The position numbers were made by a program, and so were the translations under genes. The notes beneath the pieces were generated by a model that worked only from the letters and a program-made list of their open reading frames with translations, was not told the origin of the DNA and searched no databases. A stretch of DNA of 64,000 bases from Amblyomma americanum (taxonomy: Eukaryota > Arthropoda > Arachnida > Ixodida > Ixodidae). Positions 22,539 to 36,553 of the stretch are shown here, piece by piece; position 1 is the first letter of the stretch; every line of letters starts with the position of its first letter. The DNA lies in contig NC_135505.1 in assembly GCF_052857255.1 (NCBI RefSeq), forward strand, positions 63,526,149 through 63,590,148, given 5' to 3'.

Positions 22539-23819
22539 GCATTGGTTTGTTTGCGTTTAATGACAACCATTTTTTTATATGTGGGTTCATATTCCTGACT
22601 GAAAGTGAATGCCGCGCCAGCCTGCCCGTCTGTTCTATTAGTCGGAGCTCTTGCCTGCCGTCATCACCTCCTGTCTGTACTTTCGTGCCTCAGAGACAAA
22701 CCCTTAGAGCAAATTTTTGTTCATTCGACATTCTTATATTGGAGACATCCAACGTATAATGACTAAATAAATAGTATTTCCGCATTCTGAAAACTTGGTT
22801 TGGTACGAGGCATAGTGGAGATTTTCAGTTCTGTCCACTTCGTGCTACTGATTGTCTACGAACTATCATTAACGGTAGATTAGTTCTTTCTTTCCATCGA
22901 ACTGCGGCGGTCGAGGTTAGGAGAGCACACATTGCTTAGCACCTCAACACCTTGCCAGTGACCATCCACGGAGATAGCGATGTGAAATGGGGAGCTGAAA
23001 AAAGCTTAATGAACTGGCGCAACTCGTGACTGAAGATAACTATATGAAGCAAGCGTACTGTCCCCACCAAACTAAATTACCTTTTCTGTCCAGACGCACT
23101 CAAGATGTAAAGTATTGTTGGTGGCTGATATTATTATTATACTTAGGTCACCTGTGAGAAATATGGCACATTTAGTGGACAGGCTTTTGTGATTATTTAT
23201 TCCTTGCAACGGAAGCCACAGTCACGCGTCATTTTTTTACGCATTCGAACGGGACAACTATTGGAATATAAATGATATTCACTGCCGATTTCAGTCTTAT
23301 ACTTACGAATGGTTCATCAACGTTCTATTCATATTCATGCGCAGCAGAAGCTGCCTGACAACGTCCATGGCAGGATTAAGATTTCTTACATTGACCTCTG
23401 ACCTCATTCTCGGTGCCAGTTGCGGCCGCCTTATCCTCGCAGACTTTCTAATCACATCCGCCCACTCGACGTTTCGTCGGCATTTTAAAAGGTTAATGAC
23501 AAAAAGTTTCGTCTAGGTTTTTTCATTAAAGCATATGGTTGATGAATTTATACATATTAAAATATTCCACATCTTTTTGCCGTATTTATCTCTATGAAAG
23601 TTCACGTGTACCATAAAGCTTGAGAAAAAATAGCTCGCCCACAGATTGCTCGGCAGATTTGCTGCACAGTGCATAAACGCTCAGCCCGTTCCGTAAAGAA
23701 CACACATTTCACTAACAGATTTACTGCTTAAGCTACTCATCGAATTTTCGTCATGTGCTCGCACTTTGTAGTACACCCCTAAGAATAGGAAACTTTACAA
23801 TCTAGCGTAGAGCGCATAT
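22539..23819. other. Unassigned sequence
   Basis: No gene, repeat end or RNA is recognised. A small plus ORF (22547-22759) shows no domain. Confidence 0.4.
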
Positions 23820-24330
23820 GGCGGGTTCTCTGATATCATGAATGGTAGTTTACCAATATCCGAGAGAATAGTATACAAGTATATAGTATATGTATTTACC
23901 GGTACGTGGAGACTGACGAAACGTGGAGGCTAATGATATGAGTGCAGCTATGCCAAGGACAACGCAGTGAGATTAAAAAAATCATATGTGTAAGGGTAAG
24001 AGACCAGAGGCGGGCAGAGTGTGTGAGGGAACAAACTCGGATGAATGACATCCTAGTCGAAATCAAGAGTAAGAAATGGGCTTGAACAGAGAATGTGATG
24101 CGAAGGCGAGGTAATAACTTTTCCTTAAGGGCAACGCAGTTGATTCCAGGAGAAGGCAAGCATTGCAGGGGCAACAGAGAGTTAGACGGGCGGATGAGAT
24201 TAAAAAGTTACAGGGATAAAAAGGCCGCAGCTGGCACAGCACAGGGTTAAATGGAGAAATGAGGGAGGTGTCTTTTCCCTGCAATGGGCGTAGTCAGGCT
24301 GTTTACGGTGATTACGATGATAGTATGAAA
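23820..24330 (+). mobile_element. RTE-type LINE 3' end fragment
   Basis: It matches in order the 3' part of the RTE element at 29570-30330: the 'tatcatgaat' block, a 'gtaagagaccagaggcgggc' block, the 'gacgggcggatgagatta' block and a 'gtgattacgatga' end. Stops interrupt every frame. The 5' part is absent. Confidence 0.7.
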
Positions 24331-26461
24331 TTATAAGCAAACGTGGCGGCCTGCACTACACTGTTTCTAAAGAGGAATAGTCACATCATTGCGTCAACCT
24401 AAAAAGTATTCATGAATAAAACAATGCATTCATCGATGCTTCCATGAAATGAAGTCCTATGCTCACATGGTGAATATTTCCGGCTTTTATGTTATGAAGG
24501 CCGTCCCATTTGGAGGAACAGACTTTTGGGGGCAACAGTATTTCGGGAAACAGCGAATTTTACCGCGCCTACACGAAGATTTTTCTACACATGAACGAGG
24601 CCATTTTCTTTGGCCCCACTAGAACGCAGCTGCCACGCCATTCCTTAATCTCCGCCCCCCTCGTCACGTGTTCGTGCTTTTCAGTGCCCACTAATGGTTT
24701 TGAAAGGTATAAAAGTGTTTGGCGCCGATCAAAGGCGTGCCGTCCAATGAAATGGTACCGAGTGTTCCGATTGAAGATCGAAGGTCGTCACACTTTTTCG
24801 TGGAGGGTGTACCGCGAAGATATTCCGAAGAACTAGCAGATCGAAGACTTCAGTAAGCAGAATTATCCGTGTCTTTCGAGGTGAGAGATAACTTGCAGAT
24901 GCGAAACGGTCCAGCTGGCCATGGGTAACGAAGCATGAGGGCGAAGTGTCACGAAGCATAAGGACGAAATCTGGAGAACTGTTCTCTGAATGGCAAAAAA
25001 ATACGTAACTCGTTCTAAATGAATATTTCTACTTCGATAATATGCCGGCGTTTGAAAGCAGCTCGGGTATAAAATTGTGCTCTGCGCAAAAAGCCTGTCC
25101 TCACTGAACGACAACGTGGAAAGTGCCCGGACTAGAAAAAAGACCATGGGCATTATTGCACAGATGAATGGCAGAACGTACGTTTTTACTGATGAGCCCA
25201 CTTTTTGCCATCGGCGGAAATAACAGCAGCGAGTGTGATTTGAATTCCAGGTTATCACTGTCATCACTTCTTAGTACTATTCACTGATTTGGTGTTTTGC
25301 ATATGAGGAAAGCTTTCGTTCAGGTAATATTAATTATTGCAATTATTAACGCAAAGAGAATTGCCTAATAATTTCGAATAAGAAATAAATACCCTGCCAG
25401 CAAACAAAAATGCGCATAAGCAGCTTTTCATTTGTACCAACCTTAACCCGTGTGTTCTTAAACTGTTTGCATGCAAGTTGGTACGGTTTTGAAGGTACAG
25501 AATTGATATTGTAAATTATTTTTGCCTTTCGCTAAATCAGTTTAAAAAATCTTTTGCGAGTCCATTCCGGGTCCTTCAAAAGTAAAGATAAGAGCCTGGT
25601 TATACTCAGAGCTTTCTTTCTAGCGACGGCTTTGCAGACTCCCTGTCGGGTGCCTTGAGTATGATTGAGCTAGGGTCCCTTGTCCGCTTTGCCTGGAAGT
25701 TCATCGCGTCCTGTTACAGTTCTCAGCTACAAGACACCATGGTTCCGTGTGTGTTAGATGGGTACTTCCCCCGACGGCTGCTTCCTCTTCCAGCAGTAGA
25801 AAAGCCTCGTGCACATGGCGCGTCAAATGGCCACACTTGAAAATCTTGGTCTCCTGGACCCAAATACCATAGAAAACGAGTGGGTGCGCATGAAGTGTTG
25901 ACTGCCCAGACGAAACTTGCCCAGGGCAACAGCGGACGCTCTGTAGAACGCCATTCGTGGGAAAGCCTTCAAGCTTACCACGAATATACCGTTAGTCTTC
26001 AAAATTTTATGCCAAGGAGGAGGTCAAAGATCACTTCCGAGGACAATCAGTTCCGAGGGCGGTTACTTCACCAGCTATTAAATCTACGGGGAACACAAAG
26101 GACACATTGCGTCAATGTTATCTTTTTGCAGGGGGGCTTTGTACCCTGCTTATTGCTCACGTCCAGCCTGTATGACCACCACTTCAGCTCGCGTTATTTT
26201 TGTCATCTAATGTTTTATATATTTTATGTGCAAAGTGACCTGCCTACATCGTCTCATCTCATAGAAGTGAAGTAAATGATTTAGCAGAATTCTTTGTCGT
26301 TCTCAGTGTGGTCGTTCGTATTTCAACACCGCACGATATGTTTAAACAAAATAGAAATTCCAAAGAAAAGGAAAAATGCTCTATGCGCGGCCGGTTTGTC
26401 GAAAAAGACGTATGATATTAGCTGTTTGGTTTGCCTCAAATAAATCTAGCACATATCCACT
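24331..26461. other. Unassigned sequence
   Basis: Apart from a possible TATA box near 24708 I recognise nothing. ORFs at 24510-24836 (plus), 24863-25267 (minus) and 25880-26275 (plus) have no identifiable motif, and there are no transposon ends. Confidence 0.4.
24665..24714 (+). promoter_or_regulatory. Possible core promoter (E-box plus TATA box)
   Basis: CACGTG at 24665-24670 lies 37 bp upstream of TATAAAAG at 24708-24715. No convincing downstream coding exon is seen, so this may be chance. Confidence 0.15.
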
Positions 26462-27805
26462 CTGACGGAGTGGCCATGACACAAGGGGTTAATTGTAGAA
26501 ACAGGTATCTTTTCATTGCAAAAGGAGTAGTAATAATGTATAGGCTGACAAATTGGAAGACGCAAAAACAGGGTTCCTGTTAATTTGGAGAAAGAGACGG
26601 GACAATTTCTTAATTTGCATAATCGTATGCAACGCCTGTAATGTTTCAATTCCGTACTGAATGAGAGTGCGATGGCAAAAAAAAAAACTCAGTATGTGAG
26701 TCGCTCCGTTTCTTTAAGGAAATTTTGCACAGTATAGCGCATACTCTTGTCGCTTCGTCCAAGCAAAAGAGCGCCAGTGGAATGAAAAACCGCAGAGGAC
26801 ACAGGCAAACCAATCCAAGAATGCAGAATATACTTATATTCGGGAGATGATATAAGAGACGAGCCAGAAAATTACTGAAACATTGGGTAGCTGAGAAACC
26901 TCACCACTGCTGTATATGCACAGGTTGGCAGCACAGCAATAATTGGGCCGCAGATAGAGGTCCTTGCTAAGGGATCTGCAACCTCATTTAAGTGAAAGCC
27001 CCTGTGCCCTGGTACCCAAATCAACCTTACCGAATTTAGATGGAGTGAGATCAGGAACTTAGAAGCGCATTACTAGAGACTCAGTGGGTCAGGATGATGA
27101 AGAGCAAATGAACAGAGAGTCTGTCATAACTACGACCTGAGAAAGGGTAGTTCTAATATTCTTAAGGCTAAGATTACTGCTAATAATTCAGCCAGATAAA
27201 TCGGAGTGAAGTCAGGGAAGACGGAATGAAAAATACCAACCAAGTGAAGGTGAAAAAATTCCCAACCTGCGTTTTCGCGATCCTGCGAGGCATCGGTAGC
27301 AATAAGGACATGAGAGGGAATGGTCCTTAGGTGGTCCTGCAACAAACCCTGAAGAAGAGGAAAGGGCTGCATCTTTGCATTCGATGAGAAAATGTCATCG
27401 AAATTCAGTCTGGACAGAAGGTGAGTTGTAATACATTTGGCGGACATCTGTGAAATAAATGTTTAAGGGATTAAGGAGGGACTGCACGAAAAATATCTGC
27501 CGAGTATGCAAACGAGACCAGGCAACACTAAAGAAAGCTGAAGGTTGACTAAGAAATATTATACTGGAGGTGTGAAGAGGTGAGTCGCACAATTTTAAAA
27601 AACGTTTGAACTGTTAAAAGGCGAAACTTAGCCAATAACAATAAGATTCATGCCTCAAGGTGCAGAACAGCATTGGCGACATATTTTAGAAACCGCAGAG
27701 AGAGGTGGAAGGACTCAGCTCCAAGAGCACGAGAGGACGAAGTTTATAGGCAGCAGCTCCTGAGAATAAAACACAGCCGATCTCTGAAATAGGAAGAACA
27801 GGAAG

Positions 27806-30335
27806 TGGACCTGGAAGAGGCCCAATGGTGAGACTAAAAATTAAATCGACTTCATATATGCGCTCAACATGGCATCGTTCAGGATGTGAACGTCCTCTGA
27901 AAGGCGCGCTGTAGCGACCACTAAGTGGTAAGGTCTCGAACTAGCTTAGACTTGAAGAGGGAACGGAAGAAACTAGTGAAAAGGAAGTCCATTAACCAGT
28001 TAGCAATAAGATGAAAAATAGAGCAGTTCAGTATATGGATGCAGAACAGATATTCAGCCTTAGCTGAGGAAGATAATCCTAATGTTCATACAATGAACGA
28101 TAATCTGACAGCTATCATTACGCACATCTGACAGCTATCATTAGCAGTGCGCAGTACAAGTAGGCGGTACGACGATTCGACAGGATACGGGCAAGCTACG
28201 TAAGGAGACGAAAGATCTGATTAAGAAACGCCAAACCATGCAGCCGTCTAACACTACAGACAGGATAGAACTAGCAGAGCTTTTGAAGTTAACAATTAGG
28301 CGCCAGGGGGTGGGGGTAACCGATATAAGGAAGTGCAATATGTAGAGAATCGAGCATGCTCTACAGAACGGAGGTAGCCTGAAAGCGGTCAAGAGGAAAC
28401 TATGCATAGGTTAAAACCAGATGCATGCACTAATAGGCAAGCAGGGCAATGTAATTAGAAATGTGGATAAGATAGTTAAAGCAGCCGATGAGTTCTAAAG
28501 AAGTCTATACAGTAGCCAATGTTATGAGAGCGCGCCAGAGAGAGACAGGAGCGCACAGCAATGCGTCATCCCGCCAGAAACGAAAGAGGAAGTAAAGAAA
28601 GCCTTAGGAGCAATGCAAAACGGAAAAGCACCGGTTGAGACACAGGTAACACCATATGTATTGCAGGACGGAGGGGAAATTGTGCTAGAAAAAGTCGCCA
28701 CCCCGTATACGCAGTGCCTTATAACCTCAACCGTTCCGCAAGCTTGGAAGAACGCAAACACAATCTCAATCCATAAGAAAGGCGACGCCAAGGACTTGAG
28801 AAATTACAGGCCGATAAGCTTACTGTCAGTTGCCGACAAAGTATTTACTAAGGAAATATTTTATAGAGTCAGGGCAACCTCAGATATTAATAAATCAAAC
28901 GATCAGCACGTTTACGTAAAGGATATTGCACAGTAGATAATTTTCACACTATCAAACAGGTGATAGAGAAATGAGAAGAATAAAACCAACACCATTATAT
29001 AGCGTTAATTGATTATGAGCAAGCATTCGACTGAGTGGAAACGTCAGCATTCATAGAGGCATTGCGGAATCAGGGTGTAGAAGAGCCTTACGACAGATTA
29101 CTGCAATATATCTATAGCAACTGCACATCTACCATAGTTCTCCATAAAGTCAGCAATAAAATTCCCATAAGGAAGGGTGTCAGGCAACGAGACACGATAT
29201 CGCAAATGTTTTCAGGAGGTATTCGCCTCTTTTCGGGAGGTATTTTGCGGCCTGATTTGGGAAGAGTTGGGGATAAGAGTTAATGGAGAATACCTAAATA
29301 ATCTGCGATTCGCTGATGACATTGCCTTGCTGAGTCACTCAGGAGATGAATTTCAAATCATGATCAATGATTTAGACAGGTAGAGCTGAACGGTGGGTCT
29401 GAAAATTAACATGCAGAAACCGAAAGTAGGGTTCAAAAGTCTAGCAAGAGAACTGCAGTTCACAATTGGAAGCGAGGTGCTGAAAGTGGCAAAGGAATAC
29501 TTCTACATAGGGCAGGTAGTGAAAGCTGATCCGGATCATAAGAGGGAAAAAATTAGAAGGTTAAGAATGCGGTGGAGCTCATATGGCAGGTCCTCTCATA
29601 TCATGAATACCACTTTAACCAATATCCCTCAAGAGGAAAGCGTACAACAGCTGTATCTTACCAGTACTCATCTACGGAGCAGGAACGTGGCGGCTAACGA
29701 AAAGGGTTCGGCTTAGTTTGCGGACAACGGAGCGAGCTGTAGAAAGTGAAATGATACGTGTAACGTTAAGAGACCGGAAGCGGGCCGAGTGGGTGATGAA
29801 ATAAACGTGCGTTAATTACATCCTAGTAGAAATGAAAAAGAAATTGGCTTGGGCAGGGCATATGATGTGAAGCTAGATAACCGTTAATCCTTAAGATGTT
29901 TATCGCTTTACTGGTGTTTAGCGTTTCAAGTCGGTTCAGGCTATGCGAGACGCTGTAGTGAAGGGCTCCGGAAATTTCGACCACTTGGGGTTCTTTAACA
30001 TGCACTGACATCGCAAAGTGCATAGGCCTCTATAATTTCGCCTCCATCGAAATTCGACCGCCGCGGCCGGGAATGAACTCGTGTCTTTCGGTCCAGCAGT
30101 CAAGCGCCTTAACCACTCAGCCACTGTGTCGGCGCTGATTCTTAATAGTAACGGAGTGGATTCCAAGAGAATCCAAGCGTAGCAGGGGGCGGCAGAAGGT
30201 TAGGTAGGCGGATGAGATTAAGAAGTTCGCAGGAATAGGGTGCGCGCAGCTGGCAAAGGACCGGGTTAGTTGGAGAGAAATGGGAGAGCCCTCCGCTCTG
30301 CAGTGGGTGCAGTTAGGCTGATGATGATTACGATG
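27806..30335 (+). mobile_element. RTE-type LINE, decayed, nested in LINE copy 2
   Basis: The plus strand gives an RTE reverse transcriptase across several frames. Segments include a GKAPGxD-like region near 28620, LRNYRPISLLSVADK at 28795-28840, LIDYEQAFD near 29005-29035, GVRQRDTIS near 29178-29205 (motif B) and RFADDIALLSHSGDE at 29305-29350 (active site FADD). Later segments at 29393-29720 match the RTE thumb, and the 3' end near 30330 ends in 'gatgattacgatga'. Several stops and frameshifts break it. A SINE splits its 3' region. Confidence 0.85.
29897..30134 (-). mobile_element. tRNA-derived SINE nested in RTE
   Basis: On the minus strand it starts with a GTGGCTGAGTGGTTAA A box, then a GAGTTCATTCCCG B-box relative, then the body shared with the SINE at 48861-49391 down to 'cgctaaacacc'. 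RTE sequence resumes on both sides, with short imperfect repeats (TCCTTAAGA/TTCTTAATA). Confidence 0.8.
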
Positions 30336-32880
30336 AGGCTTTACTGACATACAAAGTGACAACGGCGGCAAAGTGTTCTTTTTTGCGAGGTAATTTAATA
30401 CCACTCTCGATGTCAGTATGAGCGCGCCAAATCGAACAGCCCGGCTTGAAACCAATTTGACATGGATTCAAGAAAGTATTTCTATTAATGAAAGACATGA
30501 CAGGGCTGAGCAGGACCCTTTCCACAAATTCCACTTCGTTTGAAGTTAATGAAATAGGGCGTATATTGTCTGAAGTAAAACCCTCCCTTGGTTTTTAAGC
30601 AATGCAATTATTTCAGCAAGACGCCACTCAAGGCGCATCCAAGGACCTTGAATGAAATGGTTAATTATATCAAACAGGTCTTCAAAAGAGTCAACCAGGA
30701 GTGGTGCGAATAAGCGCGGAACAATCTGCGCCAGCTCAAGCATAGCGACCTCAATGAAATCGCCTGAACGGAATGTGAGTATAGCTGGAGAAGGTAGAGC
30801 AGATGTAAAGCGAAGCTCTAGGCCACACGCAATGTCCTCTAAGGCCTTGACAATGTCAGCAGGGGGCTGAACGAAGGATTTAATGGTGACAGCTAGTAGT
30901 ATCACTTTTCTGCTCCTCATGAAATTAACCAAAGTTCGTTTATTTCTTGATTGTGAAAAGAAATCATAATGATTTGTATTATACACGACTTTCCGCAGGA
31001 GACAGTGCGCATAAAAGTTGCTACGACATATTTATAATTTAACGAATTTTTGGGGCACTGATTTAGGACCAGTTTCTCCCAGGCTGCTTTTCGTCGTCTA
31101 TATGCGTGCGTGCATTCAGCGTTTCAGCAATTATTGGCGACTGCACCCTCGGTTCCCTGGAGCAAAGATTCAGAATTTTGCCTTGCACTTTCCAGCACTG
31201 AGCATAGATATGTAGCCTTACATTCGGCACATCTCTAAGCGCATGGGTCTGAAGTGACTGTGAGACCTAATTGTAACATGTCTTTAAAGCGACTGTACTT
31301 TATGAAGGAGTGCTGATGTCGCTCGCAAAGAGTCAATTTACACGTAAGCTTTATATTAATGGCTAGATGATCACTGCTTCTTGAAGTCAACAATAACGCA
31401 AGACGTAAAACAGACTCTTGGGGAGGAAAAATTTAAATCTAAGGCAGAGCGGCATTGAGTCCGTACAAACGCAGGCAACCAGGAATTGTTGCAGACAATA
31501 TCCTTCTCACAAATCCAATCGGATAATCTAGAAGCAAAGCTGTCTGTTTCAAACCCCCACATCAAATGGTGCGAATTAAGTTTACAACTAACACAACCTG
31601 AGAACGGCTACTAGGCAGGAGTGAGCCAAGGGGTCTAGTGTCATGCACACCTGATGTGAAATTTGCGTTAGCTAATTAGCTACCATAAAGAGCTGTTGAG
31701 CTAGGATATTGAGATTAACGGCATGGATTTCACATTCATTGTCGGCATATTGTAAACAAATGCCTGCCCTATAACAAAGCTTTTTGAGATTAGCACCAAC
31801 AACCTTCCCTCTCTTCATGACTGGTCCAGCCGGAACGTGCGGTAATGTTTAAGATCATAGTTGAAATCTGGAGCCCTGTAATGCAATTAAATTCAGCAGA
31901 AGCTAATTGCATAAACCATTTTAATCAGTTGAAGCTGAGACTATAGAACGGCAATACCACTGGAGTACACTTAAAAAGCCTATCTTGGTGGGAGTGCCGC
32001 AGTGGTGACTGCCTTTTCTACAATCCTGTTCTTGCGATTTTGACTAGCGTTGTTCTTCTTTGTATTCAACTGTGGGCAAGATGGAGCTGCAATATTCAGC
32101 TTCTGGGCGCGGATATCTAAATCCATATCCACACAGTCCATACAGTATGCGTTCATAAGGCTGTTCGGAAGAGATACCTGAGAAGTCTTTTGTTGCTCGT
32201 ATTGTTTTGTGCACTGTGGAGCGCAATTAATGTCCAAAGAAGGAGGAGCAGCTTCAGAACCCAGAGAAGGCAAAACCGGAGCGGTGGGCACCTGCACCAG
32301 ATTGGTCACCTGGGTAGCTATAACCTGCGTAAAGCACTCGAGTGTGGCTTCCATAATGCGATCCATTGCATTTGCAACAGCTTTCTCAACTGCAGCTCTG
32401 ATAGCCTGATGCCAACTGGCATCCATTATGGGTGGGCATTTGGTGGCCACACTAGAGTAGGCTGAGCCTCTCTCCTTGACTGCGGCAAAAGCTTCTCTCC
32501 GAGTGCACCTGCGTTGTCTATAAGCTCGAGCACCTGAACTTTTTGTGCTCGTGCAGGAGTCAGGCGAATCAGCATTGTTAGCAGTAGTACACAAACAACA
32601 TTTCGCTTGCTGTTCAGCAAATTTCTCTCTGCCATGACCTTCCCAGCATGCACAGCAACGTAAGACCGATGCGCAGGCTTTGCCGCTGTGGCCAAGTCTC
32701 CTGCAGTTTTGTTACTGAAGGGGCCGAGAGTTAAAAGTATCTACTCGAAATACCAATGGCCACACCTTTATCTTTGACGGGCGGAATATTACTGCAAATG
32801 TGGCTATGAGGTACTCCGTAAGAATTTTTATTCCATCGACCACCTGCTGCATCTATGGAGAGCAACACGGTGTAAGAATA

Positions 32881-33989
32881 GAAAGGTGTCTCAACGAGCG
32901 CTCGGCAAGTGGCAGAAAACCCCTCGCAGTTCTCGACGCTCGGCTAGATGGCGCCACTCAACTTCGGCCCTTTTTGAAGTTAGGAAAAGCAAACTGAATT
33001 GGACAGGAATTGAGTTAGCAAGAAAATGTTGGAGTGTTGTGGAAGTATACACTGAGAGGGAATTAGAACGACTAGTTTAAATACAAAGCTTAGCCAAAAT
33101 GAGTAAATAACCAGAAAATAAGAGGCCTATTTTTCTATAATTTCCAGTGTTTACAAGTCGTTCTCGTGGCCTTCAGGTTATTTAGCGTTTGCGAAACATT
33201 GGGAACTCCAACCATTCGCTTGCCACCAGGCCGATAAAAAGGAAAGCCTGTATTGATCGGTCATCCGTAATTCATCAAACCGTCAAACCGTAAAACATTG
33301 ACGGGATTTATACCAACACAGCGTGGAGGTTGTCAGAGCAGGGATGCGGACTGCGGTGAGCAAAATCTGATAGCTGAGCTGGACTGAGCAGACTCTGATA
33401 GCTGCTATTTTCTGTACTAGATAGTTAAATAAATGAAACTTAAAATTTCATTCATAGTGTCAAAATATGTCACGCCAGCCAAAAGAGCGCAGGCCTAACT
33501 GTGAATGAATCAGTCTGCATGCTAATGAAACTGCAAAATATTGCACTCATTCAGCACATATATGACGAGCTTTATTGTAATGAAAGCAAGACACTCTGTA
33601 ATCGGTGTCACTGATGAGCGAAAGAGTGCATATACGACCTGCAGAACAAACCGCAAGAAAATTAGCTAGACCACGCTTTTCGCGCTTATTTATAGAAACT
33701 AAAATCCCAGCCATTCCACGTACGGTGCAACCAAAAATACTTCTTTGACAATTTCCTCAGTGTTTCTGTCTTGTTTCCCAATTGGTATTATTTATTTTTT
33801 TTTGCTTTGGAGTACTCACAAATCTTCATTGACGTAGTTCGCGTACGTAGTTCAAGTGAGTAGTACGCCCTTTTCAGTGCCGTCATTTGTTCAGCCTTTT
33901 CTGCAGACTTGAAACGAAACCTACGTGTTCCAGCTGCCCGACCCGTCTTCGGTAACCGCTTTTCGGTGAGTTTCAAGGTGTTCGAGAAA
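32881..33989. other. Unassigned sequence
   Basis: It follows the truncated 5' end of LINE copy 2. No transposon end, RNA or domain is recognised. Confidence 0.4.
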
Positions 33990-35830
33990 CTGAGGCATCT
34001 TAGACCAGTGCTTAGACCTAGTTGTGGATGGTGGTGAAGGTAAAAAATTTATTTGATGCACTCGGGCGGGTTTTAGAGGAGAGTGGAGGGTTTCACCGTT
34101 CTTGCCTAGGTGGTAGTCCTCATTCCGGGAAGCCATTGGCGGTAGCCGCTGCCTGCGCTCTTTAAACCAGAGCCCTCTGGGACTCCAGGTCCAAGCAACC
34201 GGACAAAGTCGTTTGCCAGCCCTCCCTCATTTGCTTATTTACTCTCTTATTTGCGGATTTTTCTGCCAAGCCCGTGCCATATGATGTGCGTCTGCCCACA
34301 TCTCACAAAATTTACAGTACCTCGAAAAAGTTGGGTCTATGTGTATTAGATTCGCAGGGCTTAGAAACGACCCCGTTTGCAGACTTCTGAGGTGTCGTTC
34401 CTGCATTCTATCCAGGCCCTTGGCAGGCTCGGGGAACGTCTGCCTAATGAGGCGCAGATAAGCTGTAATATCCGCATATGCGGTAAGCGGATTCGGTACA
34501 GGAGTCTCAACAAAGTTTCGGAATTCAGTGGAACTCCGTTAGAGAGACGCTCGGACGGCTGAGTGAGCAGCCTCATTCCCTTCTATTCTCTGGTTTCCGG
34601 GCACCTATACCAATTGCTTTGTTCTCTGCATTGAGCTCTGTTGCGCGTTTGCGAAATTTTTGCAGGCAGGTGGCGCGGTTCTTACTCTTATACAATTTCG
34701 AGGGGCGTGTTGAGAATCAGAATTTAACAGCGTGGCGTCGGAGAGAGTGGCTGCCAGCACTATCGCCACTTCGTCGGCTAACGAAACTTTAATAGTTTAC
34801 ACCGAGAGTCCATTTACCTGCTTTCCCTCGTGTATGACCGCGACGGTGCAGATGCCCTCTTGCGTAGGGCCCGCCGCGTAAGAATAATACGTGCCAATTT
34901 CGCTGCCTTAATACTTCTCTATAGCTCAAGCTCTGGCTTCTCTCCAACCTTGATTGTTCTCGGGATGCATGTTTTTTGGTATTAATTTAACTCGTAGTTT
35001 ATCTCTCGATACCTTGGGGATATGTCCCCTCTGTCTTCTGTTGTTGGTGGCAGCGCTATGTGAAGATCCTCGAGGACTCGTCTACCAACTTTGGTTGTTG
35101 ATAATCGCGTTATTCAGTTTGTTTGGTGAGCTTTGAGTTGTTCTTCCAGCGTGTTATGCATTCCTAGGTGTAGAAGGCGATCAGTGGACGTCTTAGATGG
35201 GAGTTCAAGCGCCTTCCTGATGGCCGCTCTATTCATTACGTATAGTTTTTCTTCTCGCTCTGCCATACTTTGAGGTAGGGCACAGAATATGTTATTTGGC
35301 TAATGACGAAAGCCTGCACCAGGCGTAACGTCTCCTTTTCCATGAGCCCATCGTGCTTGCCGAAAACCCTGCCAATCGTCGTACTAATTTGCTCGCATGT
35401 GGACATAAGTTTGTTAATCGCTATGTCATTATTAGCTTTCTTGTTGATATGTAGCCCTAACACGCGGATGTTTCCTACCTTAGAGACCCGAGTTCATCAT
35501 TATTTGAATTTTGCTTGCCGATTTTTTGTCGCCCGTGATATGAAGGAGCTATCTATGATCTCGTTAGTGCACACCTAACGCCACACTCTTCGGCATACTT
35601 ATGTACCGCTGACGCTGTCTCCTGCAATATGTCCTCTATCTGTCCAACACTTCAGAATAAACTTGCATTGCTTGTGCCGCGCCACTCTTATGTAGAGAAA
35701 TCCGCTTTCCGGCAGAACTGGAGGATAAACCTTCGGATTTATTCCACCACGACAGACAACAGCGTCATCCACTTGTTTGAGCAAATTGCGACCACATTTT
35801 CAGCGCTTCGGGTCGTATCACTTGGCAGCT
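33990..35830 (-). mobile_element. Decayed I-type LINE (RT thumb and RNase H)
   Basis: On the minus strand the RT thumb segment lies at 35236-35463 (LRLVQAFVISQITYSVPYLK). An RNase H relative at about 34800-34560 reads ADEVAIVLAA, then VPGNQRIEGNEAAH. The 3' end near 34030-34070 has AATAAA followed by a 'ttaccttcacc' tail. Stops are numerous. It is older than the I element at 53-58 kb. Confidence 0.7.
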
Positions 35831-36259
35831 GAAATTCATCTAGTGAGATTTGCCTTCCCAGTATAAAAATTACCGTCTTAGTCAAGTCCTCATTAACATT
35901 TACGATCCTTGTCGACACGACTGGAGGAGACGGGATTGGCGGTGCTGTCAAGTGGTTAAATTTGATGCGCGCTTAGCTTTCGAAAAGTACAGGCTTCTGA
36001 CTCCAAATCTAGTTCGAGTAGACTTCAGCCCCAAGAGCTAGAAGTTGAATTGTTCGGCGACACTTCAAAGAAGTAGCTGAAGCGGCGTGGTGTGGTGTCC
36101 GAGGAGGACATGATTCCTCCGGTCCCTCCTTCATAAACGCGTCTTCATTCGCCGCATCCTCGAAGACCGTCGAGCGGCATGAAGCTTAACAACGGCGTTT
36201 TTTTTTTGCACAGGAATATCGTGGCTCTCAGCAGGCCGTTTTTGTTGCTTGCTGACTTT
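35831..36259. other. Unassigned sequence
   Basis: Between the I-type remnant and the THAP fragment nothing is recognised. The 3' side of a THAP-bearing element might lie here, but I see no support for it. Confidence 0.3.
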
Positions 36260-36553
36260 CTAAAGGTGCGCAGAACAGTCAGGGAACTTTGTTGGCACCG
36301 CATCTTTCGCAAAACAAGGTATGCGCGGTGCACGTACGAGTACAAGACCCTTGTGCATGATTTCCCACCTTTTCGACACGAGATGAGGCTTGAAATGTTT
36401 TTCACATAAATAGCCAGAACGTTGTAGCAAAAGGTAATAACATGGGATAGCATTTATCCATACCTTCAAACGTTCTTCGTGCTTGGTTCCCAAAACAGCA
36501 ACAGCTTTCCTTTGCACAGACTTGTAGCCTGTCGTGCATCGCAGAGCAAAACA
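36260..36553 (-). pseudogene. THAP zinc-finger domain fragment
   Basis: The minus-strand frame ends in a stop at 36260. It reads CFALRC, a tryptophan in KVWINAIP, then LCEKHF and finally DAVPTKFPDC. This is the C2CH pattern of THAP DNA-binding domains, including the near-invariant AVPTxF ending. The frame runs upstream into LINE-derived sequence at about 36554, so the true start is lost. THAP domains occur in host regulators and in P-type transposases; which one this was cannot be told, since nothing catalytic follows. Confidence 0.7.

Larger units (their letters stand above)
26462..32880 (-). mobile_element. RNase H-bearing LINE, copy 2, interrupted by RTE
   Basis: It is the same family as 37050-42320. 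The 3' half is 26462-27805 (matching 37050-38605) and the 5' half is 30336-32880 (matching 39165-41795). The missing part corresponds to 38610-39165, the RT active-site region, and is replaced by an RTE element. RNase H pieces at 27130-27447 keep HVLIATDASQD and YLAELLAVILAL. Endonuclease and ORF1 pieces remain at 31371-31565 and 31980-32695. All frames are broken. Confidence 0.85.
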
